A DNA stretch of 64,000 bases, taken from positions 124,001 to 188,000 of the forward strand of contig JAIDFQ010000041.1 in NCBI GenBank assembly GCA_029054245.1, given 5' to 3'. This stretch comes from Lachnospiraceae bacterium. GTDB lineage: Bacteria > Bacillota > Clostridia > Lachnospirales > Lachnospiraceae. The notes beneath the pieces were generated by a model. That model made no database searches, was not told the origin of the DNA, and saw only the letters and a program-made list of their open reading frames with translations. Of the stretch, positions 55,238 through 63,995 are shown in pieces. Both the position numbers and the translations under genes were made by a program. How positions within the stretch are numbered: the first letter of the stretch is position 1; each line of letters begins with the position of its first letter.

Positions 55238-55570
55238 CTAATTAGAAAACACATCCCAATGCTCGCAGAGCTGCCCCCGACTATTAATGCGGTAAAAATC
55301 CACCACCGCAAAAGATCCTCTCTGATTTTTCAGTATGACCGCCGCCATATCTTCTCCCAATACAATATCTTCAATTTCAATGTTAAACTTTTTGCCGGAA
55401 GCAAATGCAGCCGCAAAAGTATTGATGAATCCTTCTCTGCTATCCTCCACGCCGGGGTTGTGCTGGATATAGTAGGGCGCTATGATTTTTTTTGCATAGT
55501 CTATATTTTGATTGTGAAAAAATTCCTTGTAAAAATTTCTAATATCTTCCTTTGTCAGCTTTTCTGTCAT
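55238..55570 (-). CDS. NTF2/SnoaL-like small protein B
   Basis: 110-residue SnoaL-like protein with the characteristic YYIQHNPGVEDSREGFINTF (residues ~38-57) and a C-terminal VVDFYRINSRGQLCEHWDV. The YIQHNP histidine is the family's usual catalytic-pocket residue. It is not closely similar to its neighbour, so it is not a recent tandem duplicate. The ATG follows AGGAGG. The gene starts after the terminator of deglycosidase pair 2. Confidence 0.75.
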   Translation of the reverse strand: MTEKLTKEDIRNFYKEFFHNQNIDYAKKIIAPYYIQHNPGVEDSREGFINTFAAAFASGKKFNIEIEDIVLGEDMAAVILKNQRGSFAVVDFYRINSRGQLCEHWDVFSN

Positions 55571-55661
55571 TTTCCTGTCCTCCTATGTATTGCTGTTATT
55601 TTTACTCTATGGTAAGAGACCTCCATTCTTTCGCGTCGCAAATCCTCTCCATAGAACAAAC

Positions 55662-55689
55662 ACAGGGAGGCAGACATCTGCCCCCCTGT
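55662..55689 (-). terminator. Hairpin/terminator after deglycosidase pair 2
   Basis: ACAGGGAGGCAGA (55662-55674) / TCTGCCCCCCTGT (55677-55689), one mismatch in 13 bp, then GTTTGTTCT on the minus strand. The U-tract is interrupted, so termination may be partial, which would allow read-through into the NTF2-AraC genes. Confidence 0.65.
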
Positions 55690-55704
55690 ACTTACTAATC
55701 GTTT

Positions 55705-56745
55705 TTATTCTCCAATAAGCCTTGCCATCATCTCATGGTGACGCCTTACCTGCTCTACCTCGTCTACAAAATCATCCATAGTACGTTCCTGACGGGAACG
55801 CTGTCCCTCAAATTCTGTACACATATAGCCATCCCAATTGTTCTTTTTCAGAACCTCTATCACTTCTTCATAAAGAAGCGCCGGTTCCTCATATTGCCCG
55901 GGTTTACCAGGTATTTCCGTCATATCATGGCATTTTCCATGAATAGAAAATACATAGGGTAATATCAGCTCAAGATCTTCGGGCGCCGCATGCATTTTCC
56001 ACATAAGCGTACGTTTTTCCTCCTCGGAAAGCCTGCCCCCAAATTTCTTTTCCACTTCTGTAGACAATTCTCCTAAAGAAACCTCTTTCATGAGGGCAGT
56101 AATCTCACTGGCAAGTCCCTGATCCTTCATATCCCTCAACATTCTCTCCACCGAATCAAGATGCGGCCCTCGCGCAAAGATACCCATATCAGGAACGAAA
56201 CCAACATGCTTTGTGCCTGTCTTTTTAATAAATTCTACCGTATCCATTACGGCAGTTCCAGGGCTGTCACAAAACAGTCCCTTGATTTCCGGATTTGGTC
56301 TGATGGGAATTGGCGCATGTATCTCCCATGCAATCTTTACATCCAGCTTAACAGCCGTATCAAGGGCACGCTCTGTAACCTCCACCGGCAGTCCCGTCAT
56401 GGTCCTTATATGCTTAAAGCCCATGTCATGAGCCAGTTGTAAGTCCAGCTTAATCAGTTCCGCCGCTTCGGCTTTATTCATAACGTGATCCCTAAAACGC
56501 ATTGTATCAAGAAAACAGTCAAGAGCCACCGGTGTTAAATCATAGCGGGCCATCGTATTCGCCCAATCTGCCAAAAACGCTCTCGACGGGAAAGGATATC
56601 CGGGCACAGTAGCCTCATTAATGATTTCCACGCCATCACATTTTAGGTTATCATGCAGTTCTTTACACATATCATGATAATCCATTTTTCCAAAATACTG
56701 CGCCTGCTGGTAGCTGTAAAATGAAACGCCTCTTTTAATAGCCAT
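55705..56745 (-). CDS. C-glycoside deglycosidase alpha subunit 2 (TIM barrel)
   Basis: 346-residue paralogue of alpha 1, with the same layout: RGVSFYSYQQAQYFGKMDY at the N-terminus, WEIHAPIPI (Glu, His), VPDMGIF (Asp), SIHGKCHDM (His) and CTEFEGQRS (Glu). N-terminal RGVS.YS.Q. and C-terminal QVRRHHEMM match alpha 1, but the barrel loops differ and it is 12 residues longer, so a different aglycone is plausible. It starts 14 bp after its beta gene behind AAAGGAG. Confidence 0.78.
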   Translation of the reverse strand: MAIKRGVSFYSYQQAQYFGKMDYHDMCKELHDNLKCDGVEIINEATVPGYPFPSRAFLADWANTMARYDLTPVALDCFLDTMRFRDHVMNKAEAAELIKLDLQLAHDMGFKHIRTMTGLPVEVTERALDTAVKLDVKIAWEIHAPIPIRPNPEIKGLFCDSPGTAVMDTVEFIKKTGTKHVGFVPDMGIFARGPHLDSVERMLRDMKDQGLASEITALMKEVSLGELSTEVEKKFGGRLSEEEKRTLMWKMHAAPEDLELILPYVFSIHGKCHDMTEIPGKPGQYEEPALLYEEVIEVLKKNNWDGYMCTEFEGQRSRQERTMDDFVDEVEQVRRHHEMMARLIGE

Positions 56746-56759
56746 TTTTATCTCCTTTC

Positions 56760-57206
56760 TTAATCCACAACCATATCATAGTAGTAAACTTCCGTCTGTT
56801 TAAAAGGCATATCTCTGGGATCCGGCGGATTATCAATCCACTCTTGGTCATGAGGCTGCCATCCATATTGCACAAGGACCCCCTGCATAATTCCCAGCTT
56901 GTGATGCCCCTTTGAAAGCCCTCCCGGCTTGTCCACATACACGGTTCCAAATTCTCCATAATCCCAGTGCTCCCAGACTGCCTTGGCAATTTCATCAAAA
57001 TCCCTCGGCGGTTTTCCATTGATTTCAAACTTCTGAAGATTTCTTGGATATTCCTCTCCATCCAAATCAATGTAATACCCATTGTGAAGACTTAAAAAGC
57101 ACCCCCTGTACTCTGCGATACGGACATCGAACTTAAAACCAACTATTTCGCCGTCCCTTACCACGTTTTGAAGACTGTTTTCTCTTACCAGAAAATTGTC
57201 AAACAT
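56760..57206 (-). CDS. C-glycoside deglycosidase beta subunit 2 (DUF6379)
   Basis: 148-residue DUF6379 protein. Shares FKFDVRIAEYRGCFLSLHNG (residues ~24-43) and GGLSKGHHKLGI with beta 1, but has a C-terminal extension of about 20 residues (PRDMPFKQTEVYYYDMVVD). The pairing beta-then-alpha with short spacing is identical to pair 1. Confidence in the family is good; the true substrate is unknown. Confidence 0.78.
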   Translation of the reverse strand: MFDNFLVRENSLQNVVRDGEIVGFKFDVRIAEYRGCFLSLHNGYYIDLDGEEYPRNLQKFEINGKPPRDFDEIAKAVWEHWDYGEFGTVYVDKPGGLSKGHHKLGIMQGVLVQYGWQPHDQEWIDNPPDPRDMPFKQTEVYYYDMVVD

Positions 57207-57239
57207 CCTTTGCTCTCCTTTCTTTTTGTTTATTAAATT

Positions 57240-58631
57240 TTATGCTCCGACATTTGCGGAGGCAGATTCCCGATCCTCTTTTACAATTCTCTTTTTCTTC
57301 CATTTGCCGCTTCTGTAACGGACAACCGCATAGGTGCCCGATGCCATCCACCCAATGGGTGTTCCTAAAAATACCCCAATATAGCCAAGAGGCGTAAAAT
57401 GAGAAAGGAGATAAGCGCTGCCAATCCTTACGGCAAGCTCTATCACCGAAATATAAACGGCAGCAGAAGCATCGCCTGATCCGCTCAAGGTATAACGGAC
57501 CGTAAATACAATACCGCAGAAGAATACGCCTATTGCCGTCACCACCAGGTAATGATAGCCAATCGTTACGGTAGCGGGCGTCTCTGTGAAAAATCCCATT
57601 AAGAACCTTCCAAATGCAATCAGCACAAACGCCGAAAATACAGAATACACTGCTATGATCTTAATACTGGCTTTTAACCCCTGTCCAACTCGCTCGAACT
57701 TGCCGGCGCCAACGTTCTGACCTGCCAGCACCTGCATTCCCTGGGATATTCCCCCAGGCGGATAAGAAATAAAAGCCTCTATCTTCGTTGCCGCAGCATA
57801 TGCCGCCATAACAGGAAGCAATGGCGTGTCAAAGGCATTTACAAGTGCCTGGACAAGAAGAATCCCGATGGTGACAGTGGAAGACTGAAGCGCTGATGGA
57901 AGACCTATTCTAAGTACCAGCTTTGCCATTTCTCCATCCGGACGGATTGTACTTTTGTCAGGATGTACAATGGGCATTTTCTTCCAGATAATCCCCCAGC
58001 AGACAATCGCTGAAAGAATCGTTGCCAATATGGTTGCATAAGCCACTCCCGGAACTCCCATATGGAAACCAGCCACAAAAAGAATATTCAAAAAAATGTT
58101 TAGTATGCTGGTAACAATCAACACGATCATGGGAGTTACCGAATCTCCCAAGGCTCTTGACATGGAATTTCCCATATTGTAAAGTGCCGTGGCGACAGAA
58201 CCTGCAAAGATAATCACCAAATAGGATGTGGCATAGCCAAGCGCCTCACCCGACACATTGATCATCATCAGCAGCTCTCTGGCAAACACCATCCCTATTA
58301 TGCCAAATACAATCGCCATTCCCACAATCATGTATAGACCTGTCGTGATCGTCTTCTTTACTTTTGTTTCATCCTTCGCGCCTATATACTGTGAAAGCAC
58401 CACTGCCATTCCCTGTGTGCATCCGCCAATCAGCATCAGAACCACATTTGTAACACTTCCGCAGGTACCCACTGCTCCCATTGCCGTATCACCCAAATAC
58501 CTGCCCACAATCAGCGTATCTGCCATATTGTACAGATTCTGCAGCAGCATGGATAAAACAAGAGGCCACGCAAAAATCAATAGCTGTCGTCCGGGATCTC
58601 CTACTGTAAAATCCCTCCCTTTCCTGTTCAT
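57240..58631 (-). CDS. MATE exporter linked to deglycosidase pair 2
   Basis: 463-residue, 12-helix MATE transporter paralogous to the one at 40453. Begins GRDFTVGDPGRQLLIFAWPL and has NMADTLIVGRYLGDTAMGAV. The charged C-terminal tail (KKKRIVKEDRES) is a little longer. It is first in the operon MATE-beta2-alpha2, a mirror of beta1-alpha1-MATE. The ATG follows AGGAGG. Confidence 0.84.
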   Translation of the reverse strand: MNRKGRDFTVGDPGRQLLIFAWPLVLSMLLQNLYNMADTLIVGRYLGDTAMGAVGTCGSVTNVVLMLIGGCTQGMAVVLSQYIGAKDETKVKKTITTGLYMIVGMAIVFGIIGMVFARELLMMINVSGEALGYATSYLVIIFAGSVATALYNMGNSMSRALGDSVTPMIVLIVTSILNIFLNILFVAGFHMGVPGVAYATILATILSAIVCWGIIWKKMPIVHPDKSTIRPDGEMAKLVLRIGLPSALQSSTVTIGILLVQALVNAFDTPLLPVMAAYAAATKIEAFISYPPGGISQGMQVLAGQNVGAGKFERVGQGLKASIKIIAVYSVFSAFVLIAFGRFLMGFFTETPATVTIGYHYLVVTAIGVFFCGIVFTVRYTLSGSGDASAAVYISVIELAVRIGSAYLLSHFTPLGYIGVFLGTPIGWMASGTYAVVRYRSGKWKKKRIVKEDRESASANVGA

Positions 58632-58964
58632 TTTCTTTTCCTCCTAACCTCGCTCCTATGTCGAAATTCGTTTTTAAATGACTGATTTTATTGTATTGCA
58701 TTTAAGACGCTAACGTCCCTCACAAATCTTTCCTCTTGTCTGCTCCATATCTTTCATTTTTACTAAAATGGAAAATCCAAAGCAGATTCATATCAATTAT
58801 TCACACCATATTTTTGATATGAGGAATAAATAGCACAATTGAGCAGGAAAAATTTTTGCCGCACAAAAAAGGGGCTGCCGCACTAAGTAATAGTGCGCAG
58901 CCCCTCCCTGTACAAAACCTCCGCTAAATATAGAAACATCATTCCAGAAGATGATTCTGTGCGG
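58632..58964. other. Gene-free region with inverted repeat
   Basis: 333 bp between the MATE gene start and the lipoprotein gene end. It contains a 9-bp inverted repeat TCATATCAA (58788-58796) / TTGATATGA (58814-58822) with a 17-bp spacer, a possible operator for the MATE-beta2-alpha2 operon, a short GACG/CGTC repeat (58706-58717), and the terminator described separately. I see no clear sigma-A promoter with both hexamers. Confidence 0.5.
58865..58905 (-). terminator. Terminator after lipoprotein gene
   Basis: AGGGGCTG-c-CGCACTA (58870-58885) pairs with TAGTGCG-CAGCCCCT (58891-58905), 15 bp with one bulge, followed on the minus strand by TTTTTTG. Ends the MMPL-lipoprotein operon. Confidence 0.85.
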
Positions 58965-61829
58965 TTACTGCTTTTCCACCGCTTCCGTCTTGATAATAAA
59001 CTTCACACTTCCGTCCACGCCCTTTGGAAGCTGTGTAAAGGTATTGTATTCCTTGCCCGCATCAGCCACAGCCTTTAATCTGTCGATTACATCCTCCACA
59101 TCATCTCCAAAAAGGTCTGTCAGTTTACTGATGCCTTCCTCATCAAACTCAAACATGCCATCCACCAGGGCAAGTGCGCCTTCATCCAGTGTCCCCATCC
59201 CTTCATCCAAGGTCAGTACACCATCCCTTAATGTGCCTACGCCATCCTTAAGACTTGCTGCGCCATCGTTTAAGGTTCCGGTGCCCTGTATTAGCTGCTC
59301 TGTTCCGCTCTTAAGTTCCGCAGTTCCGTCCTTTAGTGTGGCAGTGCCATCCTTTAAGGCGGATGCCCCATCCTTCAGTTCTCCGGCGCCGCTTTTTAAG
59401 GTGGAAGCACCGCTCTTTAAGTCGCTGGTACCATCCTTTAAAGTGGCGGCTCCCTCTTTCAAGCTGTCTGCTCCTGCTGCCAGTTCTCCAGCGCCGCTGT
59501 CTAAGGAATCAAGCCCGCTCTTTAATTCATTGACCCCATTATTTAATTCCGCTGCGCCAAAAAGCGCACTCTGGGTTCCGTCTGCCAGGCTTCCCGCACC
59601 CTGCACCAGTGCCGTCATCTTCGCCGCGCTTTCCTGTGAGTTAAGAATTCCTGACAGCTCTGCCAGCTTCTGATCCAGAATCGCTGCATAGGTGATTGCC
59701 GGTCCCCACTTTGCGATTAGTGCATCCTGATCCACAACATTTGCATTTATAGCTGCAATCTGCTCATCAATGGCTGCAATCTGGATCGTGTACGCAGTCA
59801 CTTCCGCCTGAGCGGCTGCCACTTCCTCCATCGCGCTCTGATAAGCATATGCTTTCTGCTGCAGATTGTCTGTGTCTACCGACTGTACCGAAATGGTATC
59901 ACTTTCCACCACTTCCTTTGTCACCATCCCTGTTCCTGTAACGGACTGGGTTTCCACATCCGTGGTCTCATCAATGACCTCTCCTCCCCCTTCTCCGTCT
60001 TCCGATTCTTCCGACACGACCCTGGTGGTGGTATAAACAGGCGCTTCCACAGTTACATCCACATAGCTTTCTTCTTCATGGGTGCCTGTCACCACTTCCA
60101 ATTCCATGGTATCTGCCTGACAGGCTGCCGCCAGCTGCGCCTGCGCTGCCGATGATCTGTCCTGCGCCGCTGCCAGATTTCCGCTGGCGGCATCCAAATT
60201 TGCCTGCATCTGTGCCCTCTGCTGGTTTAGACTTGCCAAAATTCCATTGTAAGATTCCTGCGCCAATCCATCTCCTTCTATACTTGCTTTCTTCAAGGAC
60301 TGATTCAGCAGATAGGAAACCTGCATCAAGGTTGCCGGATTGGAGGGATCGATTCCATCCCCTTGGCTGACCGGGGCGCCGATGCCTGCTTTCAGCATAT
60401 CCATCTGCGCTGCCACCTGATCCACACCATCCTTGACAAGATGGGCTCCGTCATTCAGACTCTGGGCGCCGCTTAAAAGGTTACCGGTCCCTTCACTCAG
60501 CCTTTGTCCGCCATCCTTTAACGTATGTGTTCCCGAAAGCAGTCCCATGACACCGCCCTGCAACGCCACCGTTCCCTCGTAGAGTGCCGATGCGCCGTCA
60601 TTTACCTGCTTGGCTCCGTCATCCAGTTTTCCGGCTCCGTCATACAATTGCCCGGCTCCGCCATACAGTTCTTCGGCTCCATCATACAGCTGTCCGGCTC
60701 CATCTGCCAATTGCCCGGCTCCATCATTCAAAATACCGGATTTGTCATATAGCTCCTTTGTGCCATCCTTAAGCTCAGTAGTGCCATCCCACAGTTCATC
60801 TGTTCCCGAAAGCAGCTCCTTTGTGCCGTCTTTCAGCTGACCGCTTCCGTCTTTTAATTCCACAGTTCCGTCTTTTAGTTTGCCCACTGCTTCCTTCAGT
60901 TCCTCCATGGAATCATTTAAGCTGGACAGATCAAAGGAGTCCGTCAGTTCGATGTCAGAGAGAATATCGCTCATGGCAACTGTCATGGTCATTCCTAATT
61001 CAAAGTTTTCTGCATCTGCTGTTATCTCAATGTAATCCGGTATTTCCAGTTCTTCTACCTCGTCCTTGCCATCTTCCATCTTACTTTTAAGACCGTCCAT
61101 GTCAATGCTCTCCTTAAGCCCGGGAAAAGCCACACCGACCACCACGCTGTTGTTTCCCTCTGAAAGCAGTCTGGCATTGGTCACCTGAATATTGGAAAAG
61201 GTATCCTGCGGCAATATCACCCCGGATATCATGGCAAAGGGAACTTTGATTTCCTGCTCCTTGCCGCCTACCGTCACCGTCCTAGTCTCCTTGTTTTCAT
61301 AATCCATGCGGATCGTCACCCTGCCGCTTTTTCCGGCAAGCTCCTGGGGCGATATTTCCTCTCCGTCAAGCTGATAAGACAGCCTTACCTCCACAGGAAC
61401 TTCTTTATCTGTGGTACCACTGTAGTAAATATCTGCTCCATTTGCCTGCCAGATGAGATTCCCCTCCTCATCGGTTTCAAAGCTCTCATATCCCTTCATA
61501 TTTTGGATATCTGAAAGGCCAGAACGATCCATCAGGCTTTCACTGCCGCTGGCGTTTTTCAGCCAGTCACTTACAATAACCTGGGTTACGCTGCCGTTTG
61601 CATCGGCAAGCACATAAACCGTTTCTTCTTTACCTGCTTCACCGCTGTGGGACGGACTGATCTGGGCATTCAACACGCCATCCAGCACCTGTTCCTGATT
61701 TTCCTGCGTTATGACCGATGCCTGCTGTGCATCCGCTTTTCCACATCCTGCAAGCGCAAGCACCATTGCTGCACTTAACGTAAGGCATACCGCCTTTTTG
61801 ACCATTTTCTCTACTTTTATTTTTTTCAT
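58965..61829 (-). CDS. Heptad-repeat lipoprotein (YhgE-like)
   Basis: 954-residue predicted lipoprotein; signal peptide with lipobox ALAGCGKAD (Cys near residue 29). After a beta-rich region it has two blocks of seven-residue repeats of the type LKDGTxE/LxDGAxx, at residues ~310-475 and ~743-893, of the kind seen in YhgE/Pip proteins. An intervening stretch (~475-740) has coiled coil and Val/Thr-rich sequence. It lacks the YhgE membrane domain. Its ATG overlaps the MMPL stop by 4 bp (ATGA). It is probably an extracellular rod or adaptor working with the transporter; this is inference. Confidence 0.75.
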   Translation of the reverse strand: MKKIKVEKMVKKAVCLTLSAAMVLALAGCGKADAQQASVITQENQEQVLDGVLNAQISPSHSGEAGKEETVYVLADANGSVTQVIVSDWLKNASGSESLMDRSGLSDIQNMKGYESFETDEEGNLIWQANGADIYYSGTTDKEVPVEVRLSYQLDGEEISPQELAGKSGRVTIRMDYENKETRTVTVGGKEQEIKVPFAMISGVILPQDTFSNIQVTNARLLSEGNNSVVVGVAFPGLKESIDMDGLKSKMEDGKDEVEELEIPDYIEITADAENFELGMTMTVAMSDILSDIELTDSFDLSSLNDSMEELKEAVGKLKDGTVELKDGSGQLKDGTKELLSGTDELWDGTTELKDGTKELYDKSGILNDGAGQLADGAGQLYDGAEELYGGAGQLYDGAGKLDDGAKQVNDGASALYEGTVALQGGVMGLLSGTHTLKDGGQRLSEGTGNLLSGAQSLNDGAHLVKDGVDQVAAQMDMLKAGIGAPVSQGDGIDPSNPATLMQVSYLLNQSLKKASIEGDGLAQESYNGILASLNQQRAQMQANLDAASGNLAAAQDRSSAAQAQLAAACQADTMELEVVTGTHEEESYVDVTVEAPVYTTTRVVSEESEDGEGGGEVIDETTDVETQSVTGTGMVTKEVVESDTISVQSVDTDNLQQKAYAYQSAMEEVAAAQAEVTAYTIQIAAIDEQIAAINANVVDQDALIAKWGPAITYAAILDQKLAELSGILNSQESAAKMTALVQGAGSLADGTQSALFGAAELNNGVNELKSGLDSLDSGAGELAAGADSLKEGAATLKDGTSDLKSGASTLKSGAGELKDGASALKDGTATLKDGTAELKSGTEQLIQGTGTLNDGAASLKDGVGTLRDGVLTLDEGMGTLDEGALALVDGMFEFDEEGISKLTDLFGDDVEDVIDRLKAVADAGKEYNTFTQLPKGVDGSVKFIIKTEAVEKQ

Positions 61830-63922
61830 AATGAAACTGCCTCCTGTCCGATTGTTCTCTTTTTACCTTTTGCTCCGCTTCTGATAATGATTCTGTCAAA
61901 TACCATAAACATGGACGGCAGAATAAAAATAACCGATACCATGCTGACCAGCGCACCTCTTGCCATCAGCGTACAAAGCGAGCTGATCATATCAATGTTG
62001 GAATATAAACCCACGCCGAAGGTGGCTGCAAAAAAGGACAATGCACTGACCACGATGGATTTTACACTGCTCTGGCAGGCGATGGTGACTGCTCCCTGCT
62101 TTTCCATCCCACCATAGCGTTCCTTCCGATACCTTGTAGTCATTAAAATTGCATAGTCCACGGTGGCGCCTAATTGAATCGTGCCGATTACCACGGAAGC
62201 AATAAACGGAATCTGCGTCCTCGTATAATATGGAATACCCATATTTACAAAAATTGCCGTCTCAATGACCGCCACCAGAATCACCGGCAGTGACACCGAT
62301 TTAAATACCAGCAGAATGATGATGAAAATAACACCGATGGAAACCACGCTTACCGTATTGAAATCTTTGTCCGTAATCTCAATCAAATCCTTGGTACAGG
62401 GCGCTTCACCCACCAGCATGCCCTTGCTGTCATAGGACTTGCATATGGCGCTTAATTTCTCGCACTGGCTGTTGACCTCTTCGGAAGCCACCTTATATTG
62501 GGAACCGATCAACAGAAGCTGCCAATTGTCGCTTACAAGCGAGCTTATAATTTCACTTGGAATCATTTCATCCGGGATGGCATCCCCTTTGATGGAGTTA
62601 AGCCCCAGCACCCAGTTTACACCGTCAACCTGCCTCATTTCATCCGCCATATGCTTTATGTCCTTTGTGGGAAGATCTGCGCTTAAAAGCAGCATATGGG
62701 TGGCATTCATATCAAAATTTTCATTCAGCTTTTCATTTGCCATAATACTTGGAAGATCCTTGGGAAGAGTCTCATCCAAATTATAATAAACCGCTGTGTT
62801 TCGATAGCCAAATATAGCAGGAAAAAGCGTTATGATAAACAGAACAATAAACACCCTGTAATGCTTTGTCACAAAACCGCCAATCCCTTTCATATCGGGG
62901 AGCAGCGCCCTATGCTTTGTCTTTGCCAGCGCCTTATCACATACCAGGATCAAAGACGGAAGAACCGTCACACATGCAATCACCCCGAAGACCACGCCCT
63001 TTGCCATGACTACGCCCAAATCCATTCCAAGGGTAAAACTCATAAAACACAGGGCGATAAATCCCGCCACGGTGGTCATGGAACTGCTCACCACGGAGGT
63101 AATGGTCTCTCCGATTGCCTTTGCCATTGCTTCCTTTTGGTCCGGCTCTTCCCGCTTATTCTCCTGATAGCTGTGCCAGAGGAAAATAGAATAATCCATG
63201 GTCACCCCCAGCTGCAGAACCGCACTTAAGGCTTTGGTGATGTAAGAAATCTCTCCCATAAAAACATTGCTGCCCAGATTGTAAACGATTGCCATTCCTA
63301 TACTTAGCAGAAACAAGAAAGGAATCAGGAAGGAATCCATGGTAAGGGACAACACCAGGCAGGAAAGCAGGACCGCAATACACACATAGATTGGCGCTTC
63401 CTGCTCTGAAAGCTTCTTTGTATCCGTCACCACCGCTGACATGCCGCTCAAAAAGCAGTTCTTGTCAGCCACTTTTCTAATGTTCTCTATCGCCTCCATG
63501 GTTCCGTCGGCAGAGGTGGTCTCATTAAAGATAATCGCCATCATAGTGGCATCCCCATGATTAAAGGCTTCATACACTGCATCCGGCATCATCTCCATGG
63601 GAACCGATATATCCATGACGGAATCATACCAAATGACCTTCTCCACATGTTCTACCTGCTCAATATCCTGTTTCAATTTCACGATGTCTTTAGGCGCCAT
63701 CCCTTCTACCACAAACATGGAAAAGGCTCCGGTTCCAAACTCTTCAACCAAAATATCCTGCCCTACCATCGTCTCTATGTCTTTTGGCAGATAGGAAAGG
63801 ATATCGTAGTTGACCCTGGTACTCACATATCCCAGAAAGGAAGGAATCAAAAGCGCCAAGCTCAAGATTAGAATTGGTATTCGAAACTGTACCACTCTTT
63901 TACCAAATTTTTCCATATACAC
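61826..63922 (-). CDS. MMPL/RND family transporter
   Basis: 698-residue RND-superfamily membrane protein with 12 helices in two halves. The GxxxDY motifs in TM4-equivalents are seen as GVTMDYSIFLW (residues ~241-251) and GATVDYAILMTTRYR (~587-601), where the Asp is the expected proton-relay residue. Large extracellular loops follow TM1 and TM7. MMPL-type pumps export lipids or hydrophobic molecules. The promoter lies directly upstream within a TetR-type operator pair. Confidence 0.85.
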   Translation of the reverse strand: MYMEKFGKRVVQFRIPILILSLALLIPSFLGYVSTRVNYDILSYLPKDIETMVGQDILVEEFGTGAFSMFVVEGMAPKDIVKLKQDIEQVEHVEKVIWYDSVMDISVPMEMMPDAVYEAFNHGDATMMAIIFNETTSADGTMEAIENIRKVADKNCFLSGMSAVVTDTKKLSEQEAPIYVCIAVLLSCLVLSLTMDSFLIPFLFLLSIGMAIVYNLGSNVFMGEISYITKALSAVLQLGVTMDYSIFLWHSYQENKREEPDQKEAMAKAIGETITSVVSSSMTTVAGFIALCFMSFTLGMDLGVVMAKGVVFGVIACVTVLPSLILVCDKALAKTKHRALLPDMKGIGGFVTKHYRVFIVLFIITLFPAIFGYRNTAVYYNLDETLPKDLPSIMANEKLNENFDMNATHMLLLSADLPTKDIKHMADEMRQVDGVNWVLGLNSIKGDAIPDEMIPSEIISSLVSDNWQLLLIGSQYKVASEEVNSQCEKLSAICKSYDSKGMLVGEAPCTKDLIEITDKDFNTVSVVSIGVIFIIILLVFKSVSLPVILVAVIETAIFVNMGIPYYTRTQIPFIASVVIGTIQLGATVDYAILMTTRYRKERYGGMEKQGAVTIACQSSVKSIVVSALSFFAATFGVGLYSNIDMISSLCTLMARGALVSMVSVIFILPSMFMVFDRIIIRSGAKGKKRTIGQEAVSL

Positions 63923-63936
63923 ACCCCTTTAAATTA

Positions 63937-63994
63937 TGACCAATAGTCATTTTTATTTATATTCAGTATTATACTCAAAAATGACTATTGGTCA
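63937..63994. promoter_or_regulatory. Twin TetR-type operator
   Basis: TGACCAATAGTCATTTTT (63937-63954) and AAAAATGACTATTGGTCA (63977-63994) are perfect reverse complements. Each half contains the imperfect palindrome TGAC-N5-GTCA, a layout favoured by TetR-family dimers. The two copies flank the -10 box of the MMPL promoter, and the right copy overlaps its -35. Confidence 0.8.
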
Positions 63995-63995
63995 A
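63968..63995 (-). promoter_or_regulatory. Promoter of MMPL operon
   Basis: Minus-strand TTGACC (63990-63995), 16-bp spacer, TATAAT (63968-63973). The -35 lies within the right operator, and the start site would lie just before the left operator, so a bound dimer at either site would block RNA polymerase. Confidence 0.75.
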
